This document shows, one piece after another, positions 1-9,177 of a stretch of DNA of 64,000 nt; position 1 is the stretch's first letter, and every line of letters starts with the position of its first letter. Made by a program: the position numbers and the translations under genes. The notes below the pieces were generated by a model. It had not been told where the DNA came from, searched no databases, and was given only the letters and a program-made list of their open reading frames with translations. The DNA comes from JBMNIZ01 sp050951405 (lineage in GTDB: Bacteria > Bacillota > DULZ01): assembly GCA_050951405.1 (NCBI GenBank), contig JBMNIZ010000004.1, positions 1 to 64,000 of the forward strand, written 5' to 3'.

Positions 1-591
1 GACCTGCTGGAAACGGACTTTGGCTTGAAGGGAATTGTCAAGGGATTGGCTTTGGCGGCACCGGTCCTGGCCATGTCGATTACCGCCTTCTTCTCCGGTA
101 AATACCTGGAAAAAAAACAAAAACAAATGAAGTCTTTCATTTTGGCCGGCCTGCTTTTAGTCGCCGCTTCCTTGGCTACTATGTCGATTTTTCCGGCCAG
201 TTTGGCCCTCCTGGCCGGAGTCCTGTCCACGGGCATCGGCACCGGCTTGGTGCTACCGGCTGTGAATACCATGGTGACCAGTTCTTGCCGGTTGGAAGAA
301 AGAGGGGGTATCACCGCTTTATACGGAGGTGTCCGCTTCATAGGAGTAGCTGCCGGTCCTCCCTCCTTCAGCTTCCTTTTGGGCTACAGCAAAAAAACAA
401 TGTTTTCTTTGGGAGCCATCCTGCCAGTACTGGCGTTTCTCCTGGCCTGGTGGCTAATCCACGAGGAAGATGTCCTGCAAAAGGAAAAACCAAAAAACGA
501 AAAGAAAAGCCCCGGTCCGGTTCATCGTGAGCTCAGTCCCTTAAAAGAATCAATGGCAATGTTATTCCATGTCAGAAGGAAAAATAAATGA
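1..591 (+). CDS. MFS transporter, C-terminal part (5' truncated by window)
   Basis: The reading frame is open from base 1, so the gene begins before the window; the last 197 residues are visible. They hold about five hydrophobic segments with short loops (a transmembrane pair, a basic loop around KYLEKKQKQMK, then further helices), and a charged cytoplasmic tail rich in Lys and Glu. This matches the C-terminal half of a major facilitator superfamily permease of the drug-efflux type, which moves small solutes across the cytoplasmic membrane. The substrate cannot be read from this half. It is one of the few plus-strand genes here. The nearest downstream feature is a short minus-strand ORF, so it ends its own transcription unit. 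The family call is good; drug specificity is only an inference. Confidence 0.7.
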   Translation, partial: DLLETDFGLKGIVKGLALAAPVLAMSITAFFSGKYLEKKQKQMKSFILAGLLLVAASLATMSIFPASLALLAGVLSTGIGTGLVLPAVNTMVTSSCRLEERGGITALYGGVRFIGVAAGPPSFSFLLGYSKKTMFSLGAILPVLAFLLAWWLIHEEDVLQKEKPKNEKKSPGPVHRELSPLKESMAMLFHVRRKNK

Positions 592-731
592 AAAAAGGCC
601 ACTCCCGCACCGCTTTTTGGAAGCGAACCTTTATCGCCGTAAAAACTCTTATACTTTTATTGCTTAGAAAACCTTGCAAATCGCTTATTGATAGATCCGG
701 ATGCGCGCCGTCTTGATTTTATAAGTGTCTT

Positions 732-914
732 TTAAATTCTGTTTTTAAAGGCACCGCCTGTTAAGCCTAAAAGAGCGAAAATTGTATAATACCCTGCACT
801 GCTGATTTCCTTCCCGGTTAATTCGAAAATACCTTGGATAAGAAGTAGGTCTCCACCGAAAAGTGCAACAAACCAAGCAACTATTAAGCCAAAAATTAAG
901 CCGACTAAAAGCAC
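732..914 (-). CDS. small hydrophobic membrane protein, unknown
   Basis: A 60-residue ORF starting with GTG, preceded at a usable distance by a G-rich ribosome-binding stretch (AAGGGGTGG). Residues 1-27 form one long hydrophobic helix, and residues 40-55 form a second, weaker one ending in Lys-Asn-Arg-Ile. I do not recognise a family. It lies alone between the MFS transporter and the IS30 element, and no clear promoter or terminator was found. It could be a genuine small inner-membrane protein or a chance hydrophobic ORF. Confidence 0.35.
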   Translation of the reverse strand: MLLVGLIFGLIVAWFVALFGGDLLLIQGIFELTGKEISSAGYYTIFALLGLTGGAFKNRI

Positions 915-991
915 TGCCGTACCACCCCTTAAAATTCTTTCCGGCTTTTTTACTATACTACCACTGAAGTGATTTGTCTATAAAATACTAA

Positions 992-1006
992 ATCTCCCTG
1001 ATCCAG
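992..1006. repeat. 15-bp direct repeat, left flank of the IS30-family element
   Basis: ATCTCCCTGATCCAG occurs here and again at 4739-4753, directly outside the proposed ends of the IS30-family element. The simplest reading is a target-site duplication. Most IS30-family members make 2-3 bp duplications, but a few (IS1630 of Mycoplasma is the known case) make long ones. Confidence 0.7.
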
Positions 1007-1056
1007 GGGGAATTGCAAGTTTAATTGCCACCCATATTTTGGCATCCTCTGATTGA

Positions 1057-1468
1057 TTATACTGCCATCTTTGCCATCTCATTGGCAGATTTATATCCAT
1101 GAATTTTTCTTGGGTAATTATTCATCCAGTTCTCAATTCGCCTAATATCTTTCTGTTTAAGCTTGCTGATATCTGTGCCCTTTGGAATAAACCGACGTAT
1201 TAGCTTATTAGCATTTTCATTGGATCCACGTTCCCATGCGCTGAATGGGTGAGCATAATAGATTTTAGTCCGATGAGTGCCCGGCTTTCTGATTGAACTC
1301 TCTAATTCTACACTATTAAGAAACTCGCTTCCGTTATCTACCGTAATGGTTTTGAACACTTCTGAAAAGCGTGCTCCGTACTCTCTTTCAAGCCTATCCA
1401 GCGTTTTCTTCACTGATTTCTGTGTCTTTTCCGGCATCTTTCGGATAATCTCTTTTCTAAACTTGCGT
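1057..1468 (-). pseudogene. IS30-family transposase, C-terminal fragment
   Basis: This is the 3' part of the IS30 transposase cut by the IS21 insertion. It carries the second catalytic Asp in TVDNGSEF and the catalytic Glu region in WERGSNENANK, followed by the usual basic C-terminal helix region and stop. The N-terminal part is at 3976-4629. Joining 1461 to 3976 (leaving out one 7-bp duplication) restores one uninterrupted frame of 352 codons reading TERKFRKEIIRK across the junction. The break is therefore purely the insertion, and no other damage is visible. Confidence 0.88.
1462..1468. repeat. 7-bp target duplication (left) of the IS21-family element
   Basis: CTTGCGT at 1462-1468 is repeated at 3976-3982, directly outside the TGTTTTTTGCAA termini of the inner element. 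A 4-8 bp duplication is usual for IS21 transposition. Deleting one copy with the element restores the IS30 transposase reading frame. Confidence 0.88.
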
Positions 1469-1632
1469 TGTTTTTTGCAAAATAGAATTGGCCAAAGTTG
1501 CAGCAAAAATTCCCCACTTTTGCAAATAGAATTCCCCAAAATTGCAAAGGGTCATTGCGCAACATATACCCCTAAATTACCCTGTAATTGACGACCAATT
1601 CAGTTACAGGGGAGGAATGGAGGTTGCTCACA

Positions 1633-3156
1633 ATGACCCAAGTCCATGATATCAGAAAGGAGTACTTTGAGAAAGGGAAAAGCATATCCCAAATTGCCCG
1701 GGAACTTGGCTATGACCGTAAGACAATCCGGGCCTACATCCAGAAAGATGACTGGAACAGAGAAATCCCGAACCCGAAGAAAGAAAACGACTTTCCCAAA
1801 CTTGAGCCATTTAAAGCAACCATTGATGCCTGGCTGGAAGAAGACAAAAGAGCCCGTCGCAAACAACGGCATACCGCGAAAAGGGTCTATGACAGGTTAA
1901 GAGAAGAATTCCCAGATACGTTCAATTGCTCCTACCGGACCGTGGCTGGCTATGTAGCCATGAAGAAGAAAGAGATTTTTGGTAAAGAAAGAGGCGGATA
2001 CCTTCCTCTGGAGCATATTCCCGGAGAAGCCCAGGTTGATTTTGGAGCCAGCGATTTTTTCTTAAATGGCAAGCTTTTTAGCGGCTATCATTTGAACCTT
2101 TCTTTTCCGCAGAGCAATCAAGGCTTTGTCCAGCTTTTTAAAGGCGAAAACCAGCAGTGCCTCTTTGAGGGTTTAATCGCCATTTTCGAATACATCGGCG
2201 GGGTGCCCACCCGGATCTGGTTTGATAATGCCAGCACCATAGTCACGAAAGTAATCAAGGGTGGTGGAAGAAACCTTACTGACGATTTCGTCAGGTTCAT
2301 GGAGCACTATCAATTCGAGGCCGTTTTTTGCAACCCCGACGCCGGTCATGAGAAAGGCAATGTGGAGTGTAAAGTCGGGTACCACCGCCATAATCTTTTG
2401 GTTCCACGGCCGCAAATCACTAATCTCTCTGCCTTTAACCGGGAACTGTTGGCGAAGTGCACCTTAGACGGCCACCGGGAACATTACCGGAAAAATGCCA
2501 GCATTCAAGAACTCTTTGTAGAGGACAGGAAAGCCCTTCGTCCCTTGCCGGCCGCCCCTTTTGACGCGGCTAAGTATGTTACCGTCAAAACCAATGGTTA
2601 CGGCAAATTCTACCTTCACAACGGTCTTCATGGGTACTCGGTTAGTCCCAAGTATGCCAACGTTCGTGTTTTAGTGCGCCTTACGGCTCATGAGGTAATG
2701 GTGCTCGATGACAGCCACCGGGAAATTGTGCGCCATGAGCGCCTGTATGGTGACTTTAAACAGCAAAGCATGCAGTGGCTGCCTTATCTCACCCAGCTTG
2801 CCAAAAGGCCAGGAGCGTTAAAATACACCGGTATTTATCGTATGCTACCGGAAAGTCTTAGGCAATACTTGGAAGGATGTGATAAGCAAGATACTGGCAA
2901 AATCCTGAGCGCTATTGCTGAATTAACGGGAAAAAGCAACTTTGAACAGGCCGTGAAAACCGTGGAAACTGCCTTGTTGTACCAAGCCTACGACGTGGAT
3001 AGTTTAGTCAATCTCCACCGCCGTTTGCACCGGCAAGTACTGGAGCTACCGCCTATGACCCTAGGCCCGCAAGCACCCCGGTTAGACCCTGTGAAACCAG
3101 ACCTAGCTGCATATGATGCATGTCTTGCCACAAGAGGCGGTGAAGCTTCATGTTAG
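1633..3156 (+). CDS. istA: IS21-family transposase IstA
   Basis: The DDE transposase of the IS21 element, which cuts and joins DNA with the help of IstB. The start is set at ATG 1633 (GGAGG 11 bases upstream), giving about 507 residues, instead of an in-frame ATG at 1588 without such a site. The N-terminus is a helix-turn-helix (SISQIARELGYDRKTIRAYI). The catalytic core shows Asp in GEAQVDFGAS, Asp in WFDNAST and Glu in HEKGNVEC. The C-terminal part carries the usual Mu-transposase-like domain. The stop overlaps the istB start (ATGTTAG), which implies translational coupling. The frame is undamaged. Confidence 0.93.
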   Translation: MTQVHDIRKEYFEKGKSISQIARELGYDRKTIRAYIQKDDWNREIPNPKKENDFPKLEPFKATIDAWLEEDKRARRKQRHTAKRVYDRLREEFPDTFNCSYRTVAGYVAMKKKEIFGKERGGYLPLEHIPGEAQVDFGASDFFLNGKLFSGYHLNLSFPQSNQGFVQLFKGENQQCLFEGLIAIFEYIGGVPTRIWFDNASTIVTKVIKGGGRNLTDDFVRFMEHYQFEAVFCNPDAGHEKGNVECKVGYHRHNLLVPRPQITNLSAFNRELLAKCTLDGHREHYRKNASIQELFVEDRKALRPLPAAPFDAAKYVTVKTNGYGKFYLHNGLHGYSVSPKYANVRVLVRLTAHEVMVLDDSHREIVRHERLYGDFKQQSMQWLPYLTQLAKRPGALKYTGIYRMLPESLRQYLEGCDKQDTGKILSAIAELTGKSNFEQAVKTVETALLYQAYDVDSLVNLHRRLHRQVLELPPMTLGPQAPRLDPVKPDLAAYDACLATRGGEASC

Positions 3157-3872
3157 TCTCTGAGATCGCCGCCCTTTGCAAGAAACTACGGCTGAGCCGC
3201 AACTTAGCGGAGAATGCCATGCGGCTTGAAGCGGGCATCCATCAGGAATACTTGCTGCGATTATTGGAATTAGAGATTGAACGCCGGGAAAACATGCGCC
3301 GGGATAAACTCCTTAAAAATGCAGGCTTCTACACCATCAAAACTTTTGCTGACTACGTTTTTGATGAAATAACCTTACCCAGCTCCATAACTGTTGACTA
3401 CCTCAAGAACCTTGAATTCCTAGAAACCAAGACTAATCTTGTGCTGTATGGAAATGTAGGTACCGGCAAAACTCATCTGGCTACGGCTTTAGGTGTGGAA
3501 GCCTGTAATCGGGGTATTGAAACCAGATTTTTTCGCACCGCCGCACTGGTTAACAAACTCTCAGAGACCAAGAAAAACGGCCACTTGTCAGGATTCATTA
3601 AGAAATTGACCAAAGCAGAGCTACTGATCTTGGATGAATGGGGGTATATACCCTTAGACAGGACCGGAGCGCAGCTGCTCTTTGAGCTCATAGCTGAATG
3701 TTACGAACGAAAAAGCTTGATTATCACCACCAACATCGAATTCTCCCGATGGGTTAATGTGTTTTATGATGAACAGATGACCGGCGCCATACTGGACCGG
3801 CTCCTGCACCATTGCCACTTACTGCTCTTTACCGGTACCAGTTACCGCATGAAACAAGCCAACCTATTTTGA
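3150..3872 (+). CDS. istB: IS21 helper ATPase IstB
   Basis: A 240-residue AAA+ ATPase related to DnaC that helps IstA select target DNA. Walker A is GNVGTGKTHLA near residue 102, Walker B is LLILDEWG near residue 157, and a sensor Asn lies in IITTNIEFS. The N-terminal 60 residues form the small helical IstA-contacting domain. Its ATG overlaps the istA stop by 7 bases, and the gene ends shortly before the right end of the element. Length and motifs are normal. Confidence 0.93.
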   Translation: MLVSEIAALCKKLRLSRNLAENAMRLEAGIHQEYLLRLLELEIERRENMRRDKLLKNAGFYTIKTFADYVFDEITLPSSITVDYLKNLEFLETKTNLVLYGNVGTGKTHLATALGVEACNRGIETRFFRTAALVNKLSETKKNGHLSGFIKKLTKAELLILDEWGYIPLDRTGAQLLFELIAECYERKSLIITTNIEFSRWVNVFYDEQMTGAILDRLLHHCHLLLFTGTSYRMKQANLF

Positions 3873-3975
3873 TGCATGACATGGATACGGATGGAGTCGC
3901 AATGACCCAAAAATTCCCCACCCCCCTGGGGAAAAATTCGTCGCAAAAATGGGGAATTTCCTCTTGCAAAAAACA

Positions 3976-3982
3976 CTTGCGT
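3976..3982. repeat. 7-bp target duplication (right) of the IS21-family element
   Basis: CTTGCGT, identical to 1462-1468, directly follows the right terminal repeat. Confidence 0.88.
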
Positions 3983-4629
3983 TCTGTTAGAACTAAGAGT
4001 GCGGCTTTGCCTTTCCCTTTGCCGCTTACAACACAATCCATCTCCCAATGGCCGGCTTCTTCACGAGTATTAGCTGCCGCAGGTCTTTCTTCAATGCTTC
4101 TACCTTTTAGATTGTTGTGGGCAACTCGTACCCTCTTATGGCGATTTTTTTTAGGTACTCGTTTTACTGGAAGGTTTTTATTTGTTATATTTGCAAATAC
4201 TTCTTTGTCGATATAGTTATAGAGCGTTTTTGTGCATATACTAGTCTTAAATTTTAAGCCTTTTGCCCGGATTTCGCCAATGACTGCGTCAGGGGTATAT
4301 CCCTCTTTGATAATCTTTTTTTCAATGTAATCGGCTAGTCCATGGTCATGACCGATCTTTAAGCATGCTCCCTTATTAGCAGCTCTCTCGCGGTATATTC
4401 GCTCTGCTGTATCTGCACAGTATCTATCAACATAAACCAGGTCGCTTCTCAGCATCCTAACAGTTCCACGGGCAATCTCACGTTCGATGGTTCGCTTATG
4501 CTTGCCTAACAGCTTTGCTATCTCGCTGGGTGACTTCTTCTCCTTTAGAAGAATTTCAATCTGATAGCGTTCTTTTACAGTGATGTGTTTAAAGCGGCGG
4601 GAAGTCGTGGTACAATTGAGTTGACTCAT
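3976..4629 (-). pseudogene. IS30-family transposase, N-terminal fragment
   Basis: This is the 5' part of the IS30 transposase interrupted by the IS21 element. The start is ATG 4629 with AAAGGAGG at good spacing; an upstream in-frame start at 4674 lacks one. It contains the IS30 helix-turn-helix (ITVKERYQIEILLKEKKS and the following SEIAKLLGKHKRTIEREI) and the first catalytic Asp in GHWEMDCVV. After the fused stretch LVLTERK the frame runs into IS21 end sequence. The remainder is at 1057-1468. Confidence 0.88.
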
Positions 4630-4738
4630 GTGCTTTGCCTCCTTTATGTTTTTAAGCGTAGTTACCTTAAACATATCAGAGGTTTAGCCTTGAGTCTCTA
4701 TTTTTTATTAAATGCGGCAATTAATTTTACAACTTACC

Positions 4739-4753
4739 ATCTCCCTGATCCAG
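4739..4753. repeat. 15-bp direct repeat, right flank of the IS30-family element
   Basis: ATCTCCCTGATCCAG, identical to 992-1006; the probable second copy of a long target duplication. Confidence 0.7.
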
Positions 4754-4800
4754 CAGGCTTTGCCAATCCAAAATCCCTCTTGTTCGCTAGTAATTTTTTA

Positions 4801-4847
4801 AAAAAACCGCCGACAAAAATGCTTTTTCAACACTTTTGTCGGCGGTT
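4801..4847 (-). terminator. rho-independent terminator downstream of ppdK
   Basis: A 14-bp perfect stem (arms 4805-4818 and 4834-4847, core CCGCCGACAAAA) with a 15-base loop. Read on the minus strand it is followed by a run of seven T. It lies about 80 bases past the ppdK stop and should end the ccpN-ppsR-ppdK transcript. Confidence 0.85.
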
Positions 4848-4928
4848 AAGATTTGAAGGAACCGAACTCTGGGGATTTTTATACGCGTCCCGGTTTTAAG
4901 GGCTTTCCCCATCTTTTTTTATATCTTA

Positions 4929-7589
4929 TTATTTGGTGTCTTGATTGATAATGGCGGCTTGAGCTGCCGCCAGCCGGGCGATGGGAACCCGGTAAGGAGA
5001 ACAGCTGACATAATCCAGTCCGATCTGATGACAGAACTCAATGGAACTGGGCTCTCCGCCGTGCTCTCCACAAATACCGATTAACAGATCCGGTTTCACC
5101 TGGCGCCCTTTAGTTACAGCTATTTTCATCAATTCTCCCACCCCTTCCCGGTCAATAACAGCAAAGGGATTATCGTCGATGATTTTTTCCTGGATATAGT
5201 GATGCAAAAACTTACCCTCCGCATCATCCCGGCTGAAACCAAAGGTGGTTTGGGTCAAGATCATTAGTACCGAAGGAGAAAAAATCCGCTTCCGGGGCGA
5301 TCTCATCTGCCGTAATACAGGCCCTGGGAATTTCAATCATGGTCCCTACGGTATAATCAAACTGAATACCAGTCTCCCGGCTGACCTCTTGGGCCACTTT
5401 CATCACTTCCTGCCGGAGAAATACCAATTCACTGGCCTTGCCAATTAAAGGTATCTCCACTTCCGGGATCACCTGGAAACCTTCCCTGATCAACTGAACT
5501 ACAGCCTGGAAAATGGCCCGGGCCTGCATTAAATATACTTCTGGAAAAGTGATTCCCAAGCGGCAGCCTCGATGGCCCAGCATGGGGTTAAATTCCGAAA
5601 GACCCCTGACCTTGCTGAGGAGTTCCTCTTTCTTTTCAATGATCGAGGCCTCTCCACCGGTCAACTTCAGAGTAGTGATTTCTACCAGAAGGTCCTCTAT
5701 TTTCGGTAAAAACTCATGCAGTGGCGGATCCAAGAGACGGATGGTTACCGGTAATCCATTCATGGCTCTCAAAATACCGTAAAAATCCTCCTGCTGCATA
5801 GGTAGAAGTCTGGCCAGGGCGGCTTCCCTCTCCTTTTTCGACTCGGCTAAAATCATTTCCTGCACAATGGGCAGCCTGTCCGGGGCCATGAACATATGCT
5901 CCGTCCGGCAAAGTCCAATCCCCGCTGCACCAAATTCCCTAGCCTTGCTGGCATCTTGAGGTGTATCCGCATTGGCTCTGATGGACAGTCTCTTCACTTC
6001 ATCGGCCCAATCCAGCAGATCATTGAATTCCTTGCTGAGACTGGGTTCGATCATGGGAATCTCCCCAGCCATCACCCTTCCAGTGGCGCCATCAATGGAT
6101 ACAACCTCCCCGTCCCGGATAATTCTATCACCAACTTTAAAGAGACCGGCTCGGTAATCGATCTTGATGCTTTCACAACCACAAACACAGGGTTTGCCCA
6201 TGCCCCGGGCCACCACCGCCGCGTGACTGGTCATGCCTCCCCTGGAAGTCAAAATGCCCTGTGACATGACGATACCATGAATATCATCGGGAGTAGTTTC
6301 GGTACGCACCAAAATCACTTTTTCCCCCTGCTGCCCCAGCTGTTCTGCTTCATCAGCACTGAAAGACTACCTTTCCAGAAGCAGCGCCAGGGGATGCTGG
6401 TAATCCCTGGGCCAAAAGATCAACGGTGGCTGCCGGGTCAATCCGCCGGTGGAGAAGCTGATCCAGCTGGGCCGGATCTATTCTTAAGAGAGCCTCCTCC
6501 TTGGTAATGGCCCCCTCCCGGACCATATCCACCGCAATCCGGATGGCGGCAGCAGCGGTTCTCTTTCCGGCTCTGGTCTGCAAAATATACAGACGGCCTC
6601 TTTCGATAGTAAATTCAATATCCTGCATATCCCGTGATAATGTTTCTCCAACAACTGGCAAATACGCACAAATTCCTGGTAAATCCCGGGCATCTCCTGT
6701 TCCAGCTTTTTGATCGGTTGAGGAGTGCGAATGCCCGCCACCACGTCTTCTCCCTGGGCATTAATCAAATACTCACCGTAGATTTGGTTCTCCCCGGTAG
6801 AAGGATTCCGGGTAAAGGCCACTCCCGTGCCGCAATCATCTCCCATGTTGCCAAAGACCATGGCTTGCACATTCACAGCTGTACCCAGATCGTCGGGTAT
6901 TCTATTTATTTTCCTGTAAACAATGGCCCGCTGATTATTCCAGGAGTCAAAGACCGCCTTCACTGCCAAAACCAGCTGTTCCATGGGGTCCTGAGGGAAT
7001 TCCCGGTGAGACTTTGCTTTGACGATTCCCAAGTATTTAGACACAATCTGCCGCAGGTCATCTCCGGAAAGCTGGTGGTCATACTGCACTTGGCGCTTTT
7101 TCTTCATCTCTTCCAACACGTTTTCAAACTGGTAATGCTCTATACCCAGCACCACATCGCTGAACATTTGAATAAAACGCCGGTAACAATCCAGAGCAAA
7201 CCTTTCATCCCCCGTAGACTTGATCAATCCTTCCACTGTCGCATCATTTAAGCCCAGGTTCAGAATAGTATCCATCATTCCCGGCATGGAAACAGGGGCC
7301 CCGGATCGTACTGAAACCAGAAGGGGATTTTCCGCATCACCAAAAGTCCTGCCCACAGACTCTTCCACTGCCTTCAGTTTCAGCTTCAGTTCTTCCATCA
7401 TACCCGCCGGGAACTCTCCCCGGCCGGCTATGTATGCTTTGCAAGCTTCGGTGGTAACGGTCAGTCCGGGTGGAACCGGGAGACCCGAGCTTAGTCATTT
7501 CAGCCAGGTTGGCTCCCTTTGCCCCCCAATAGATTTTTTTGATCGGCTCTTCCCTCCTGAAATAAATAAACAAAAGTATTACTTGCCAT
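4929..7589 (-). pseudogene. ppdK: pyruvate, phosphate dikinase (frameshifted copy)
   Basis: PPDK interconverts pyruvate, ATP and Pi with PEP, AMP and PPi in the cytoplasm. The region codes for a complete protein of normal length (about 886 residues) but is split by at least four frame changes, near 7510, 6660, 6350 and 5250. Visible in order are the nucleotide-binding N-terminus (LLGGKGANLAEMTKLG), the ATP-grasp part, the swivelling phospho-His site GGMTSHAAVVARGMGKPC, and the PEP/pyruvate barrel (GLCRTEHMF, FNPMLGHRGCRLGI, FSFGTNDL, GICGEHGGEP). The real start is ATG 7589 with AAGGGGGAG upstream; it overlaps the end of ppsR by 11 bases, so the two are translationally coupled. Conservation on both sides of every break suggests sequence errors and not decay. 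Confidence 0.85.
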
Positions 7590-8409
7590 GTCGCTCCCCC
7601 TTATAGTAGATTTCCAGTACTCTGCTGGCGGTTTCTTCGACAGCCCGGTTAGTTACATCGATTACTGGACAGCCGATTTTTTTCATCACTTCCTCCGCAT
7701 ATTCCAGCTCCCTGAGTATTCTTTTCATATTGGCATAATCTGCATCTGCGGTTAAGCCCAAGGCTTTCAACCTTTCCTGCCGAATTTCGTTTAGCAAGCT
7801 TGGATCAATGGTTAAGCCCACAATTTTTCGTACCGGAATCTGAAACAACTCCTCCGGTGGAGCCACCTCCGGCACTAAAGGAACATTGGCCGTCTTCAGC
7901 CTTTTGTGGGCCAAATACATGCTGACCGGAGTCTTAGAGGTCCGGGATACGCCGATCAAAACAATGTCTGCGTGCATGAGACCCCGGGGATCTTTTCCGT
8001 CATCATATTTAACCGCAAATTCTACCGCCTCCACCTTGCGGAAATATTCCTCATCCAGCTTGCGCAAAAGCCCTGCCTTCATAACCGGCTTTTTGCCCAC
8101 TATCCGGGAAATGGCTTCCAACACCGGTCCCAGGATATCGATACTGGGAATATCGAATTCCTGAGCAGCAGTGATGATCTCCTCTCTCAACTCATCGACT
8201 ACCAGAGTGTAGACAAAGACGCTTTTGTACTGGGCCGCTTCTTCCATAATTTCCCTCAAGTGTTGCCGATCGGTAACATAAGGAACCCGAACAATATCGA
8301 TTTCTGCCTGGTTAAATTGACTGGCCGCCGCTCTCACCACAAATTCCGCCGTCTCCCCCAGGGCATCGGAGACTACATAGACGACCGCTCTCTCATTATT
8401 ATGGGTAAT
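7579..8409 (-). CDS. ppsR: PPDK regulatory kinase/phosphatase (PDRP, YqfL/DUF299 family), probable ATT start
   Basis: A bifunctional enzyme that inactivates PPDK by ADP-dependent phosphorylation of the active-site Thr and reactivates it by Pi-dependent dephosphorylation. The nucleotide-binding loop GVSRTSKTPVSMYLA is intact near residue 152, and the family N-terminus VVYVVSDALGETAE is present only if translation starts upstream of the first conventional codon (GTG 8340). In that frame the only candidate with a ribosome-binding site is ATT at 8407-8409, seven bases after GGAGGGG. This gives 276 residues, matching the family length. It sits between ccpN and ppdK, as expected for a PEP/pyruvate control module. 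The ATT start is an inference; a base error hiding an ATG or GTG is possible. Confidence 0.88.
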   Translation of the reverse strand: MTHNNERAVVYVVSDALGETAEFVVRAAASQFNQAEIDIVRVPYVTDRQHLREIMEEAAQYKSVFVYTLVVDELREEIITAAQEFDIPSIDILGPVLEAISRIVGKKPVMKAGLLRKLDEEYFRKVEAVEFAVKYDDGKDPRGLMHADIVLIGVSRTSKTPVSMYLAHKRLKTANVPLVPEVAPPEELFQIPVRKIVGLTIDPSLLNEIRQERLKALGLTADADYANMKRILRELEYAEEVMKKIGCPVIDVTNRAVEETASRVLEIYYKGERHGK

Positions 8410-8423
8410 ATGCCGTCCCCTCC

Positions 8424-9074
8424 TTAAATATTACCTTCGCTTAATTCCACAAAAAGCTTGGTAATGTTAGTTTTCGTCAAGCGGCCGATTACTTCCAACT
8501 GCTCTTCCTGATCGATTTTCGCTACCCGTACTACAGGTAAAGCATCCACCTCATGGACCACAAGTTTTTTGGCCGCCTCATACGCAGTCTCTTCATTAGT
8601 GGTGGTTACGATATTAGGCATTCTGGTCATCATCATGCCTACAGGCATCTTGTGCAAATCCGTTTTTCCCACGGCGCTTCGCAAGAAATCCTTTCGGGAG
8701 GCCACTCCCACCAAGACGCCCCCATCGCCCACCACAAACAAGGTGCCCACATCCTCGGTAAACATGGTCACAATAGAGTCATATACCGAAGCCGTCTCCT
8801 TTACCACCACCGGTACGGACTTGATATCCTTGACCAACACTTGCCGCATTGCTTCGGCAATGAAACTCTGAGGAGATTTTCCGCTATAATAATAACCAAC
8901 TCGTGGCCGGGCATCCAGGATACCTGACATGGTTAAAATAGCCAGATCAGGCCGTAAAGTGGCCCGAGTTAAATCTAAAAGGGAAGCGATTTGCTCTCCG
9001 GTGATGGGACCCTGATTTTTGACGATCTCAATAATCTTCAGCTGTCGCGCTGTAAGCTGTATAAACGTCACCAC
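8424..9074 (-). CDS. ccpN: CcpN-family transcriptional repressor (HTH + two CBS domains)
   Basis: CcpN represses gluconeogenic genes in Bacillus subtilis under glycolytic conditions. The 216-residue protein has an N-terminal winged helix (residues 8-60, with GPITGEQIASLLDLTRATLRPDLA broken across the recognition helix) nearly identical in pattern to CcpN, then two CBS domains (about 75-135 and 140-210) that sense adenine nucleotides in the family. Start: tandem GTG codons at 9074 and 9071 follow GGAGG closely; the second gives better spacing. It is first in the ccpN-ppsR-ppdK unit and the stop lies 14 bases before the ppsR start. A sequence fitting the CcpN operator consensus lies in its own promoter region. 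Confidence 0.88.
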   Translation of the reverse strand: MVTFIQLTARQLKIIEIVKNQGPITGEQIASLLDLTRATLRPDLAILTMSGILDARPRVGYYYSGKSPQSFIAEAMRQVLVKDIKSVPVVVKETASVYDSIVTMFTEDVGTLFVVGDGGVLVGVASRKDFLRSAVGKTDLHKMPVGMMMTRMPNIVTTTNEETAYEAAKKLVVHEVDALPVVRVAKIDQEEQLEVIGRLTKTNITKLFVELSEGNI

Positions 9075-9084
9075 CCTCCATAAT

Positions 9085-9095
9085 TATGACATACT
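9085..9095 (+). promoter_or_regulatory. CcpN operator-like site in the ccpN leader
   Basis: TATGACATACT fits the published CcpN box TRTGHYATAYW at every position. It lies about 11 bases upstream of the ccpN start in a very AT-rich stretch (9081-9135) that also holds the repeats ATACTATAT (9091-9099, 9122-9130) and TATATGGAA (9107, 9127), and a TATAAT on the minus strand. It suggests autoregulation. A consensus this degenerate occurs by chance in AT-rich DNA, so support is moderate. Confidence 0.4.
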
Positions 9096-9177
9096 ATATT
9101 AAATGTATATGGAAATATTATATACTATATGGAAGGTTGATTTCCTTCTCTGCGGAAATTTTCCCTCCCGGAAAAAC

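Larger units (their letters stand above)
1469..3975 (+). mobile_element. complete IS21-family insertion sequence (istA-istB)
   Basis: A 2507-bp element. Its ends are inverted TGTTTTTTGCAA (1469-1480) and its complement (3964-3975). As in other IS21 members, each end carries further subterminal repeats: blocks resembling TTGCAAATAGAATTCCCC at 1496-1560 and GGGGAATTT/AATTCCCC blocks at 3905-3965. It holds istA and istB overlapping by 7 bp on the plus strand. All expected parts look intact, so it may still be mobile. It lies inside an IS30 transposase gene. Confidence 0.92.
1007..4738 (-). mobile_element. IS30-family insertion sequence, interrupted by an IS21-family element
   Basis: The ends 1007-1031 and 4714-4738 are imperfect inverted repeats (about 18 of 25 positions match, sharing TTAATTGCC). 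Outside them lie identical 15-bp direct repeats. Removing the inner IS21 element (1469-3975) and one 7-bp duplication leaves an IS of about 1.2 kb with a single transposase gene on the minus strand. IS30 transposases are DDE enzymes that move by a circle intermediate. This copy cannot make an intact transposase in its present state. Confidence 0.8.

Noticed and set aside
285..530. Plus-strand ORF inside the MFS gene
   Set aside because: Shadow frame of a clear membrane protein; no family pattern.
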